Assembly: GCA_023250155.1 (NCBI GenBank)
Contig: JAHFBG010000011.1
Span: 1 to 44,604 of the forward strand
Source: Candidatus Melainabacteria bacterium
GTDB taxonomy: Bacteria; Cyanobacteriota; Vampirovibrionia; 2-02-FULL-35-15
DNA: 44,604 bases
Reading direction: 5' to 3'
Notes under the pieces: model-generated
Seen by the model: the letters and a program-made list of their open reading frames with translations, nothing else
Told to the model about the DNA's origin: nothing
The model's database searches: none
Made by a program: the position numbers and the translations under genes
In this document: positions 17,701 through 25,936 of the stretch, piece by piece
How positions within the stretch are numbered: the first letter of the stretch is position 1
Layout of the letters: each line of letters begins with the position of its first letter

Positions 17701-19357
17701 AAATGCTGAAAAGAAATCTCCTTCACTTACAAGATTTTCAAGTATTAAACATGATAAATCACAACACGACTTTCAGGCTCTTGATAAACAAGCTTTAAAA
17801 TTAAATCAGCTTAGAATACTTGAAATAGTAGGAAAACAAATTAAAGAAAAGTTGGTTTTTGAAGAAGAACCAAGATTGCTTAAGAAATTAGGACAACAAA
17901 AAAGACCAAAAGTCCCTATTCGACAAGCCATTCAGGAGACAAAAGATTTATTTTTTAATCTTAAACCATGCTGGATGATGAGTCCTCTTTCAGTAAGCCA
18001 GTATTGCCCTCCAAATGCATCATTGTTTGATGTCGTTATATTTGATGAAGCTTCACAAGTAAGACCTGCTGATTCTATTGGTGCAATATTTAGAGGAGAT
18101 CAAATTATTGTAGTTGGCGATCCAAGACAACTACCCCCTACAAACTTTTTTCAAACAATTGCTCAGGATGAAAGCAAAAGCTTGGATAATGATGAACAAG
18201 ATGAGATTGAAGAAAGTATTATTGATGAAATCTTAAGTAAAGCATATGATATAGAACAAATTCCATTAAAATGGCACTATAGAAGTAAAAGTGAAGATTT
18301 ATTTGCCTTTGCTAGTCACAATATTTACCCTGATCTTGATTTAATAACCTTTCCAAATCCAAAAGAAAAAGATAATTATGATGAATCTCTTAGACCTCTT
18401 GGAGTAAAACATATTGTGATTCAGGATGGTGTGTATGATAGAGGAAGAACTAGAACAAATCAAAAAGAAGCAGAGGCTGTATCAGATTTTGTGATTGACC
18501 ATTATAAAAGATATTCAACAGATAAAAATAATTCTTCTTATTTAAGTCTTGGAGTTATTGCATTTAGTGCTGCTCAGGAAGATGCTATTTTAAATGCTTT
18601 AATGAACAAATTAAAAGATACTCCTGAACTTGAATCTATATTAGAAGATAAAGACGAGGAAAGCTTTTTTATTAAAAACCTTGAAACCGTACAGGGTGAT
18701 GAAAGAGATCACATTATAATTTCTGTAGGATATGGTCCTGATCAAGTGGGAAAAATCACTAGCAACTTTGGACCATTAAATTCAGAAGGTGGTTATAGAC
18801 GACTTAATGTAGCTATTACAAGGGCAAGAAGGCACTTGGTTATAGTAAGCTCATTTAATACAAGAAGTATAAATTTAAATAGTGTGCAGCGAGGGCCACA
18901 ATTATTGTTAAAATACTTGCGATATGCAGAAGAGGGAAAAAAAGTTTTATTTGAAAATACTTCAGAAAATAAAATAGAAAAACGCTTTAATTCTCCATTT
19001 GAAGAAGAAGTCTATCAAAGGCTTATTGAAAAAGGACTTGCAGTGCATACACATATAGGCTGTAGTGATTATAGATTAGATATGGCAGTAGTAAATCCGT
19101 TAAAAGCAGGTTCTTATTTATTTGCAATTGAATGTGATGGAAAGACTTATTATGATACGTTCTCTGCAAGAGATAGAGACAGATTACGACATGAAATATT
19201 AGAAGATAGGGGCTGGAAAGTGCTTAGAGTATGGTCAAGGGATTGGATGAAGAGCTCAAATAAAGAGATTAATAAAATCATTGATTATTACAATACACTT
19301 TTAAAAGAAGAAGAGAATTCAGCACTATTATCAGACTGGGAAATGAATTTAGATTGA
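14732..19357 (+). CDS. DUF4011-domain superfamily 1 helicase with C-terminal REase-like nuclease
   Basis: A 1541-residue protein. The N-terminal DUF4011-type motif is at residues 31-48 (WCDTLLDLTKRNPSIHF). The helicase core has Walker A GPPGTGKS at 425-432, Walker B VIFDEAS near 1102-1108, the following GDPRQLPPT at 1129-1137, then VQGDERDHIIISVGYG near 1318 and NVAITRARRHLVIVSS near 1358. Residues 600-1050 form a long helical insertion. The C-terminal 120 residues carry a Vsr/DUF559-like nuclease: SPFEEEVYQRL, YRLDMAV, FAIECDGKTYYD and GWKVLRVWS. Residues 115-160 contain an imperfect duplication of NDLSGVEN followed by Asn-rich linkers. Proteins of this architecture occur in defence islands, and a related DUF4011-helicase-Vsr protein has been described as antiphage, so defence is the likely role. 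Confidence 0.9.
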   Translation: MELKEIEDILDKTIQESLEINNPVIENKLKRWCDTLLDLTKRNPSIHFATRVKAGKNKGKRKNNIFKFSLNSAYIFDSLVNKNESLSLIELGLIDLAKGFKAIKFGRRFFTEKEEHHNNSSSIETLSQINDLSGVENNNNNEALNLPNDLSGVENDNNTNETLALDQPIIIDDVPETDLTNDIQNELEESLELPEEEYDNSAVINQFTRIKRDTENILEERGTHVLYVVCGFFEWKDPILSDELLNTPLIFIPVTIQKSRTRDRFSIQIVESSEVEFNPTFAYLLKKNYGVDLDIDLSELLNTSENAEHSKGIQDIFNLIEDKLGKFLQGKVKDEVWLGKFWFEKLVLLTDIQKNINAFINDPIIQNICGEKPQVKIEHDTNLDELSRQAEEKKPAEIFEILDADSSQRRAIEAAVNKKNFVLIGPPGTGKSQTIANIIAECLVRGKKVLFVSEKLAALKVVKKKLEACNLGKLCISIHGKEIKKRDFYSSLHSWYEELFMLSENQSPTDIVFEELYNVKKKLNDFANALSKNESSLAFNIENVNGELLPYKVNNHYLHGKLLRLEDIPDIKTKLNIEDIDVRKFKSQKETLERCIPYKDIVLGKIQSDWFSTNLSGPYTNELEEDILSTIQNLKIIEKLILTKKEICNLLELDTSPTLSKLIDLQSLIKSIIYAPEIELDFLKEELVNNSLSSVEKDKELHETYEAEKDNLFFNFKESILHKDVEMLKNEFVDRYREDGFRFLKLDYWKKRKELSKEKTENINETIFKDDIYFQEIERAFKIKKLSCEIELHTKDFAKNYGNSYKGENTDWDNVSYLLNYAKSLLTYLNQMVDLSSVRNIISPAITECLQSKYSPIKDKLKLLFLKLEKEINLFQEAFISFSKYLPLEFKSEIFNENDSLKSYPKYIFGEVDLGENSLEEIYTWVNKLEEDLLCEPSLLGKYLEFKEIKEEAENLGLKDFLHDLKNIKEECFHQISNIFEKRVLELLLTNAEKKSPSLTRFSSIKHDKSQHDFQALDKQALKLNQLRILEIVGKQIKEKLVFEEEPRLLKKLGQQKRPKVPIRQAIQETKDLFFNLKPCWMMSPLSVSQYCPPNASLFDVVIFDEASQVRPADSIGAIFRGDQIIVVGDPRQLPPTNFFQTIAQDESKSLDNDEQDEIEESIIDEILSKAYDIEQIPLKWHYRSKSEDLFAFASHNIYPDLDLITFPNPKEKDNYDESLRPLGVKHIVIQDGVYDRGRTRTNQKEAEAVSDFVIDHYKRYSTDKNNSSYLSLGVIAFSAAQEDAILNALMNKLKDTPELESILEDKDEESFFIKNLETVQGDERDHIIISVGYGPDQVGKITSNFGPLNSEGGYRRLNVAITRARRHLVIVSSFNTRSINLNSVQRGPQLLLKYLRYAEEGKKVLFENTSENKIEKRFNSPFEEEVYQRLIEKGLAVHTHIGCSDYRLDMAVVNPLKAGSYLFAIECDGKTYYDTFSARDRDRLRHEILEDRGWKVLRVWSRDWMKSSNKEINKIIDYYNTLLKEEENSALLSDWEMNLD

Positions 19358-19537
19358 TCTTAGTATAATATTTTATAGTTTAACCCTTTCCTAAAGTGCT
19401 TGCCTCATTGGCTTCCATAAAATAGATTAAATAAAATTAATGTAATAGAGTATTTATCCGATTCTTAATCATTCTATGGCTATATCTTATACAAGCTTAT
19501 GAACATTAAGCAATAACTATATATTGAAGGAAAAGCG
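19358..19537. other. Intergenic region upstream of the first EF-hand/C39 gene
   Basis: A+T-rich, without a clear terminator for the helicase gene. From about 19460 it contains a block (TTCTTAAT, a few bases, TCTATGG, TATAT) that recurs upstream of the second paralogue at about 21184-21210, presumably a duplicated promoter. Confidence 0.45.
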
Positions 19538-21109
19538 TTGGATTACAAAAATAAAATAAATAATCATCCTAATGTAATAAAAAATCATTTACAAAATAAT
19601 ACTGTTAATGATTTGGATAAAGCATTATCATTTGATCAACAATCTACTGCTACACCCCAGAAAAAAATCTTTAATGAAATTGACTTAAACCAAGATGGTA
19701 AAACAAATCTGCAAGATTACGGGAAGTTGTTTGATTTTATTTACAGAAACGAAGATGGTTTAATTACTTTATCAGACGCTCAGAAACAATTAGCTGACAG
19801 AGATAACAATGGAAAGGTAGATCTTTTAGATCTTTATAAGGTCGGTACACTAATTAGTGAAAATATCTATAACTCGATAAGTCCAAACAAAGTACAAAAA
19901 GGTGATTTAAACAATGATGGAAAAATTAATGATGATGATATTGCTGCATTTGAGGAATTAAATTTTGCAACCCTGGGGTTTTATGTTGATAAACCACCTA
20001 CTAAAGAAATGATAGAAGCTGCTGATTTTAATGGGGATGGGGTATTGAATGGAGATGACTTAAAAGAATTGGAATCAATGGTGCCAACAGAAAAGAAAGA
20101 CTCCAAACAAAATGAAATATTAGAGACTAATAAACTACTTGGAGATTTAAACTTTGACGGTTCAGTAGACTATGATGATCTTGAAATTTTAGGGAATGGT
20201 CTAAGTAGTTTTAAAAAGAAGGATAAGCTAACTATAGAACAACAAAATGTAGCTGATATAAATCAAGATGGAAGAATTAATTATGCTGATACGACACTTA
20301 TGTCCACGAATATAGCTAATAGTTTAATACAATCTATTGATTTTGATTCTAAACTAAAAGGAGATTTGAACAATGATGGAAAGATTGATAAAAAAGATGA
20401 ATGGATATTTATAGAAGAAGGTAGAATAGTAAGAGATCCTTCACCAGGTAGAATAATTTTTGACAGAACGTTACAGTTGTTAGACCTCAATCGTGATGGA
20501 AAAATTGATAAGAAAGACTACGATACATTACATTATGATTTATTACACAATGAAAAACCTAAAATAACTCCACCGACTAAAATAGATCCTAATAACTGGA
20601 TGGTTAGTCAAAAGATTGGACCTACAAATTTAAATGAAGATAAACCTTTCTTGAATGGTAATTGTGGGCCAGCTAGCTTATTGATGGTAGCTAGAATGTT
20701 TGGAAAAATTGGTGGTGGTGCAGAAGAAGCAAATAAGCAAATAGAGCTTATGAGAGAACTGATGGGTGCAGTGCCTTCTGAACATGAAGGAACTGCGAAT
20801 ATACAAATTATAGATGGAGCACAATCATTAGGTCTAAGTGCAAAAAATGCTCATTCTAATATAAATGATATAGCTAGAGCTATTCAACATGGTAAAAAAG
20901 TAATTGCAGGTGTAGATCCAAGAAAATATGGACCAACAACAATAAGTAATAGACATTTCGTTGTAATAAGTGATTTTGATGGAGAACGATTTACTGTATA
21001 TGATCCTGGATTTCAAAAACCTTTAAAGTTAACTGAAAAGCAATTAGAACTAGCCTTGGAGAATGAAGGTAATAATACTGTAATCATAGGACAAACTTCA
21101 CACAAATAA
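19538..21109 (+). CDS. Dockerin/EF-hand-repeat protein with C39-like peptidase domain (copy 1)
   Basis: A 523-residue protein. Residues 49-327 hold eight dockerin/EF-hand loops of the form D-x-N-x-D-G-x-[IV]-[ND]-x-x-D, starting at 49, 87, 123, 163, 203, 240, 276 and 316, plus a degenerate one near 71. The C-terminal half is a papain-fold, peptidase C39-like domain with Cys376 in NGNCGPASLLMVARMFGKIG, His473 in NRHFVVISDFDG and Asp489 in YDPGFQ. There is no signal peptide, so it acts in the cytoplasm or leaves by a leaderless route. The start is TTG at 19538 with GAAGGA about eight bases upstream. It lies 147 bases before a close paralogue. Calcium-dependent control of a cysteine protease is a natural hypothesis, not shown. 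Confidence 0.85.
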   Translation: MDYKNKINNHPNVIKNHLQNNTVNDLDKALSFDQQSTATPQKKIFNEIDLNQDGKTNLQDYGKLFDFIYRNEDGLITLSDAQKQLADRDNNGKVDLLDLYKVGTLISENIYNSISPNKVQKGDLNNDGKINDDDIAAFEELNFATLGFYVDKPPTKEMIEAADFNGDGVLNGDDLKELESMVPTEKKDSKQNEILETNKLLGDLNFDGSVDYDDLEILGNGLSSFKKKDKLTIEQQNVADINQDGRINYADTTLMSTNIANSLIQSIDFDSKLKGDLNNDGKIDKKDEWIFIEEGRIVRDPSPGRIIFDRTLQLLDLNRDGKIDKKDYDTLHYDLLHNEKPKITPPTKIDPNNWMVSQKIGPTNLNEDKPFLNGNCGPASLLMVARMFGKIGGGAEEANKQIELMRELMGAVPSEHEGTANIQIIDGAQSLGLSAKNAHSNINDIARAIQHGKKVIAGVDPRKYGPTTISNRHFVVISDFDGERFTVYDPGFQKPLKLTEKQLELALENEGNNTVIIGQTSHK

Positions 21110-21169
21110 AGCGATTAATAAAATTTATTGATTCCAATAAGATAGTAAAATAAAATTCATTTGATTTAT

Positions 21170-21215
21170 TTAGAACATTAATTGCTTCTTAATTACTCTA
21201 TGGTTATATATTGAA
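21170..21215 (+). promoter_or_regulatory. Conserved upstream block shared by the tandem EF-hand/C39 genes
   Basis: The sequence TTCTTAATTACTCTATGGTT followed by ATAT lies here and is matched, with few changes, upstream of the first paralogue near 19461-19490. The coding regions are diverged, so conservation of this block suggests a promoter or operator element kept by selection or carried along with the duplication. Confidence 0.4.
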
Positions 21216-21256
21216 AATGTTTATGAAAAATTACATCAACAATGTAGAGGATAAGT

Positions 21257-22804
21257 ATGAAAAGGGATTTGGATTTATATTTGACAACAAGAGCAAATCA
21301 CCTTTCTCCCATTGATTATGGGTATTCACATAAAGATAGTATTAATGACCTAGATAAGAATTTATTAAGAGCAGATCAAATTGATTTAAACCAAGATGGT
21401 ACAACAGATCAAAAAGACTATAGATTATTGTTTGATTCTATTTATAAAAATGAAGACAATTCAATTGTTCTAACAGATGCTCAGAAACAATTAGCTGATA
21501 GAGATAACAACGGTACAATCGATGTAATAGATCTTTATAATGTTAGAGGAATCATTAGTCAAAACATTTATGATTCAATAAATCCAAGTGAGACACAAAA
21601 AGGTGATTTAAACAATGATGGAAAAATTGACCAGAATGATATTGGTGCATTTACAGAATTGAATTATGCAACACTTGGACTTATTGTCGATAGAACACCT
21701 GCTGAAGAAATGGTACAGGCAGCTGACTTTAATGGGGATGGAATATTAAATGGGGATGACTTACAGAAATTAGAATCATTGGTAGAAAAAAAAGAAGACC
21801 CTGAGCATATAAAACCATTAAGTACTGAAAAGCTCCTTGGGGATTTTAATTTTGATGGTTCAGTAGATTATGACGATGTAGAAATTTTAGGAAACAGTCT
21901 TAGTAGATTTACTAAGAAAGACAAGCTAACTGATGAACAGCGTGATGTAGCAGATATGAACCAAGATGGAAAAGTTGATTCTTCTGACATGATGACTTTA
22001 AGTTACAACATCTTTAAGTCTTTATTAAGTTCTATCAAGCCTGGCTCTGGACTAAATGGTGATATGAACAATGATGGAAACATTGATAAAAAAGATGAGT
22101 GGACATATATCATTGCTAGTGATATTGTAAGAAATCATCCAGAAATATCCCTTGGAGAACTATTCCCAGTATTTGACTTAAATCATGATGGAAGAATTAA
22201 TAAGAAAGATTATAATGTACTACACTACGATTTGTTGAAAAATGAAAAACCTATAATACCTAGTCCGACTAAAACAGATCCTAATAATTGGATGGTAAGT
22301 CAAAATAAAGGACCTACAAATTTAAATGAAGATAAACCTTTTTTTAATGGTAATTGTGGGGTAACTAGCTTATTAATGGTAGCTAGAATGTTTGGAAAGA
22401 TTGGTGGTGGTGCAGAAGAGGCAAATGAACAAATAGAACTTATGAGAGAACTAATGGGTGCAACAACTTCTGAATATGAAGGAAGCTCTATGATGCAGGT
22501 TTCAGATGGTGCAAGGTCGTTAGGATTAAATGCAAAGGCCACTCATTCTGATATAAACGATATAGTAAGTGCTATTAAACACGGGAAGAAAGTAATTGCA
22601 GGAGTAGACCCCAAAAAATATGGTCCGACAACAACAAGTATTGGACATGCTGTTGTAATAAGTGATTTTGATGGGGAAAAATTTACTGTTTATGATCCTG
22701 GATTTCAAAAACCTATAAAACTAACAAAACAACAACTAGAATTAGCACTAAATGATAAAGGTATTAATACAGCAATAATAGGAAAAATTCCACGTAGACA
22801 TTAA
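21257..22804 (+). CDS. Dockerin/EF-hand-repeat protein with C39-like peptidase domain (copy 2)
   Basis: A 515-residue tandem paralogue of the preceding gene with the same layout: eight dockerin-type loops at about residues 43-318 (for example DLNQDGTTDQKD, DRDNNGTIDVID, DFNGDGILNGDD), then a C39-like papain-fold domain with Cys367 (NGNCGVTSLLMVARMF), His464 (IGHAVVISDFDG) and Asp480 (YDPGFQ). The C-terminal domain is more conserved between the copies than the first 40 residues, which differ completely. GAGG lies about eight bases before the ATG. No signal peptide is present. Confidence 0.85.
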   Translation: MKRDLDLYLTTRANHLSPIDYGYSHKDSINDLDKNLLRADQIDLNQDGTTDQKDYRLLFDSIYKNEDNSIVLTDAQKQLADRDNNGTIDVIDLYNVRGIISQNIYDSINPSETQKGDLNNDGKIDQNDIGAFTELNYATLGLIVDRTPAEEMVQAADFNGDGILNGDDLQKLESLVEKKEDPEHIKPLSTEKLLGDFNFDGSVDYDDVEILGNSLSRFTKKDKLTDEQRDVADMNQDGKVDSSDMMTLSYNIFKSLLSSIKPGSGLNGDMNNDGNIDKKDEWTYIIASDIVRNHPEISLGELFPVFDLNHDGRINKKDYNVLHYDLLKNEKPIIPSPTKTDPNNWMVSQNKGPTNLNEDKPFFNGNCGVTSLLMVARMFGKIGGGAEEANEQIELMRELMGATTSEYEGSSMMQVSDGARSLGLNAKATHSDINDIVSAIKHGKKVIAGVDPKKYGPTTTSIGHAVVISDFDGEKFTVYDPGFQKPIKLTKQQLELALNDKGINTAIIGKIPRRH

Positions 22805-22817
22805 TTAAAATATAAAA

Positions 22818-23189
22818 CTAAGAAGCTCTTCTAGCTAGGCTTGGTAATCTGTTCAAAGACTGTGCTACTAATCGAGGTGCATTTACAAATTCTATAGGAA
22901 CACCTTTTTTGTTTCCTACTAAATCACCTAAAGCTTTTAAACCTTCATTATCAATTCCACCAACATTCTGTAAATCAACCTTTAAAGGTCTTCCTGGATG
23001 TCCTAGAGCAAGTACATTTGAAACCAATTTATTTAAATCTACTTTCGAATTTTTAGTTAAGTTAATTCTTTCTTCTTGTCCTAAAGTAACTACCCTTCTT
23101 TCATTATCAAAACCTAACTCAAGTTCTTGTTTGAAAGATGGAATCGCTTGTGGATCTTTTCTTAGTGTTGTTCTTGTTAGTGTTATCAT
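22818..23189 (-). CDS. Small protein, possibly STAS-like
   Basis: A 123-residue protein. The segment LKVDLQNVGGIDNEGLKALG followed by DLVGNKKGVPIEFVNAPRLV resembles the phospho-acceptor region of STAS domains (anti-sigma factor antagonists), where a strand is followed by [ST]-x-G-L; here the expected Ser/Thr position is Asn or Glu, so the phosphorylation site would be absent. The assignment is tentative. A palindrome overlaps its putative -10 box. Confidence 0.5.
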   Translation of the reverse strand: MITLTRTTLRKDPQAIPSFKQELELGFDNERRVVTLGQEERINLTKNSKVDLNKLVSNVLALGHPGRPLKVDLQNVGGIDNEGLKALGDLVGNKKGVPIEFVNAPRLVAQSLNRLPSLARRAS

Positions 23190-23196
23190 ATTTTTT

Positions 23197-23214
23197 ATTA
23201 TCTTAAATAAGATA
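23197..23214 (-). promoter_or_regulatory. Palindrome overlapping a -10-like box of the STAS-like gene
   Basis: TATCTTA and TAAGATA at 23199-23214 form a 7+7 inverted repeat separated by two bases. On the minus strand GATAAT (23197-23202) is seven bases from the ATG and overlaps the palindrome, the position expected of a repressor operator. Confidence 0.35.
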
Positions 23215-23272
23215 CCTTTTATTGTACAACAATTGAAAATAACTAGTCAATTATAACCATTAAAAAAATAGT

Positions 23273-23416
23273 AAAACTTCATTACTACATACCGCTCGTT
23301 TCGCACGAATGCTCAACTCGCTCTTCTTTCACGTCGCTTTTTGGTGAATAAATCACACAAAAAGCTTAGTTATGCTCTTATACACTGTAGCTAAGTAGTA
23401 ACACAAAACTTCATTA
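23273..23416. mobile_element. MITE-like element with 12-bp direct flanking repeats
   Basis: A 12-bp sequence, AAAACTTCATTA, occurs identically at 23273-23284 and 23405-23416. Between them the sequence is less A+T-rich, with inverted repeats: TTACTAC (23282-23288) against GTAGTAA (23395-23401), and a strong hairpin formed by GCTTTTTGGTGA and TCACACAAAAAGC at about 23336-23364. No open frame covers it. The layout suggests a small non-autonomous element with a target-site duplication, or a structured RNA; no second copy is in the window. Confidence 0.45.
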
Positions 23417-23445
23417 AATAAGTATTAATTTTATATCTATTTAGT

Positions 23446-25212
23446 TTATGCAAGCATTTGAACCATAAAATCAGGGTCTAGTTTTGTTAATTTAACCTTA
23501 TTCCCATTATTTATCTCAATGTGTAAATGCTTAGGAGCAATAGATCCTTCTTCAATAATAAAATCAGTTTCTTCTTCACTGCCATTGCCAAGCGAAAATG
23601 CTCCACTTGATACAGTCTTTTGAACTATATCCTCATCATAATAAGTTTGTACTGTAATATCAGTATTATTTTTTTTAAATATATGTAAGTAACTACAATC
23701 ACCTGTTTGAAATAGGGCTTCATCTCCTTTATTAAGATTGAAAGTGACAGCTCCTTTAATCTCTTCTTTTAATTTTGGTTCTGAATTACCATGCCAACCA
23801 ATCTTATTTAGCATATGTGATGGAAGTGTACCATTAGCTATAGCAACAAATGTAGACATGTTTTCTTCATATAGATCAGTATCTCCTCGTATAGTATTAA
23901 GATACGTGCTCTTCTCATCTTCTTTTAATCCATGTGCATTCATTATTTGTTCTATAACATTTGAATTGTCAAAAAACAATTCTCTTATTCTTTTATTTTC
24001 TTCCAAATAAGGTTGTAAAACATTTCCACCATTGGACATGACAAGAGGGGCATAGTTAGTTGCTATTTGAGTCTTTGCTTTTGAAATAGTAACTTTTTGT
24101 AGTCTGTCATTTTTTATCATGTCACAGTCAATTATTGCAGGCTTGCCGCTTTCTGCTCTTAAATAATTGTTTGGTGCTAGATCTTCTAATCCCAAATCCA
24201 GATGAATAATTGACAGTGGGACTCTAAATTTTTCATCCCCTGACTGATACAGCGTTAAATCTTCTTGTAAATTTGGTAAATAAACAGATGCTGTAAATGG
24301 TATCTTTTCATCATTTAAAAACAATTTTGCATCTGGAACTTCGAAGACATCTTTATATATAGTTTTTATCAATCCTCGCATGAGCATATCAATTCTTGGC
24401 ATTGTTTCAAAAACATCAGAGAAGTCTATAGATAAGGCTCCTTTAGAACTAGGCTTTATTATAAATTCACATTTTGGTGCCTTAACTCTTTTTACATCAT
24501 TATAAGTAGCTGATATTCCATGAGGTACACTGGCCCAAAGCTTTTCAGGATCGTTATACTCTTTAAAACCTAACCATTGTGATATATCATCTTTTGTAAA
24601 GTAGCCCTGTGGAACATCTCCATTACTAAAATAGGTTTGAACAATCTTTCCATTCTGAGATTCTTGAATATCTAAAATGGTTCTTTCAAACAGTTGTTGA
24701 ATGGCTTTATTGCTATAGCCTTTACTTTTTAAAAAATCAACTGCCGTAAAAATCGCATTATTGTAATTTCCTTCATTTGAATCTTTTCTTATTTCTTTTA
24801 AAACAGCCCCATATTTTGAACCATTTGTTTTAGCATTGGCTGTAGATTTAGCCGAGATTTCAAAAAATAATCTTTTTGCTAGTAATTTTTCTAATGGTAA
24901 TGTTTTTAATTCTATTAGTGTAGGAACTGATTGATTGGCATGAGCGATTTCTTCAAAAAGGACTCTTCTTGATTTTGCAGCTTCTGGATCTAATGTTATT
25001 GAAGAATGACGTTTAATCTGATCTCTAATTACTGCTGTTACTGCATTAATACCTTTTGGTAATGATGATGATACATTAACTTCTTGAAGCCCATTTCTAC
25101 GAGCAGATTGAAAAAATATACTTGATTCTATATCGTTCTGACCTATAACCGACTGAGGTTTTACTCGTGGATAAGGTTTTGATTTTATAAATGATTCTAA
25201 AATAACATTCAT
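23446..25212 (-). CDS. Large orphan protein with kinase-like motifs and FHA-like C-terminus
   Basis: A 588-residue soluble protein. A kinase-like reading is possible: FIIKPS (K253) as the nucleotide-binding Lys, a catalytic-loop-like segment HLDLGLEDLAPNNYL (H337, D339, N348/N349) and IIDCD (D362) in the metal-binding position, similar to HipA/PI-kinase and APH-type enzymes. Residues 488-580 (AVTFNLNKGDEALFQ ... FSLGNGSEEETDFIIEE ... IAPKHLHIEINNG) resemble an FHA domain, though the usual Ser/Thr-binding residues are not clearly conserved. Residues 150-190 are helical. Both domain readings are from motifs only. The gene is divergent from lemA and no partner gene is adjacent. Confidence 0.7.
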   Translation of the reverse strand: MNVILESFIKSKPYPRVKPQSVIGQNDIESSIFFQSARRNGLQEVNVSSSLPKGINAVTAVIRDQIKRHSSITLDPEAAKSRRVLFEEIAHANQSVPTLIELKTLPLEKLLAKRLFFEISAKSTANAKTNGSKYGAVLKEIRKDSNEGNYNNAIFTAVDFLKSKGYSNKAIQQLFERTILDIQESQNGKIVQTYFSNGDVPQGYFTKDDISQWLGFKEYNDPEKLWASVPHGISATYNDVKRVKAPKCEFIIKPSSKGALSIDFSDVFETMPRIDMLMRGLIKTIYKDVFEVPDAKLFLNDEKIPFTASVYLPNLQEDLTLYQSGDEKFRVPLSIIHLDLGLEDLAPNNYLRAESGKPAIIDCDMIKNDRLQKVTISKAKTQIATNYAPLVMSNGGNVLQPYLEENKRIRELFFDNSNVIEQIMNAHGLKEDEKSTYLNTIRGDTDLYEENMSTFVAIANGTLPSHMLNKIGWHGNSEPKLKEEIKGAVTFNLNKGDEALFQTGDCSYLHIFKKNNTDITVQTYYDEDIVQKTVSSGAFSLGNGSEEETDFIIEEGSIAPKHLHIEINNGNKVKLTKLDPDFMVQMLA

Positions 25213-25328
25213 AAGTAGTAAGGCATAATATTAGCAATGAAATATATGACTAAAACCTACCTTTAGAATTATTTAAGCTTTCCGTAATTGCTAGGCTTGA
25301 TAAAATATAATCTTTGGAGGCATTAATT

Positions 25329-25919
25329 ATGAAAAAAGGACTAATTATATCTTTGTCAATCTTAGGATTTATTCTGCTTATTGGGTTTTATTTTATGGGT
25401 TCATATAATGGGCTTGTCAGGTTAGATGAAGAAGTTAAAAAATCATGGTCACAGGTAGAAAATGTTTACCAAAGACGTCTTGATTTAATTCCAAACCTTG
25501 TAGAAACTGTAAAAGGTTATGCAGCTCATGAAAAAGAGACTTTTATTTCTGTTACAGAAGCTCGCTCTAAAGCAGCAGGAACTATCTCACCTGAAGTCAT
25601 TAACGATCCTCAAAAATTTCAAGCTTTTCAGCAGTCACAAGCAGCACTTGGTTCGGCCTTAAGTCGACTTCTTGTAGTGATAGAAAAATATCCAGACTTA
25701 AAAGCAAATGAAAATTTCTTATCATTGCAAGCCCAGCTTGAAGGAACTGAAAATAGAATTGCAGTTGAAAGACAACGCTATAACGAGGTAGCACAAATGT
25801 TTAATACTCAGATAAGACAATTCCCTACAAGTATTATTGCTAAGATATCTGGATTTGCATCTAAAGAATATTTTAAAGCAGATGCAGGTGCTAGTAAAGC
25901 TCCTAAAGTAATGTTTTAA
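25329..25919 (+). CDS. LemA family protein
   Basis: A 196-residue LemA-family membrane protein: an N-terminal transmembrane segment (GLIISLSILGFILLIGFYFM) followed by the family signature YNGLVRLDEEVKKSWSQVEN, YQRRLDLIPNLVETVKGYA and NRIAVERQRYNEVAQMFNT, forming a long coiled alpha bundle outside the membrane. I choose the ATG at 25329 with GGAGG eight bases upstream. It is followed by two TPM-domain genes, the usual LemA neighbours; the molecular function of the group is not established. Confidence 0.93.
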   Translation: MKKGLIISLSILGFILLIGFYFMGSYNGLVRLDEEVKKSWSQVENVYQRRLDLIPNLVETVKGYAAHEKETFISVTEARSKAAGTISPEVINDPQKFQAFQQSQAALGSALSRLLVVIEKYPDLKANENFLSLQAQLEGTENRIAVERQRYNEVAQMFNTQIRQFPTSIIAKISGFASKEYFKADAGASKAPKVMF

Positions 25920-25936
25920 TTTTTGAATCACTTTAA

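Noticed and set aside
25306..25311. TATAAT before lemA as a leaderless promoter
   Set aside because: Transcription from it would start inside the Shine-Dalgarno GGAGG at 25316-25320, and the ATG is 17 bases away.
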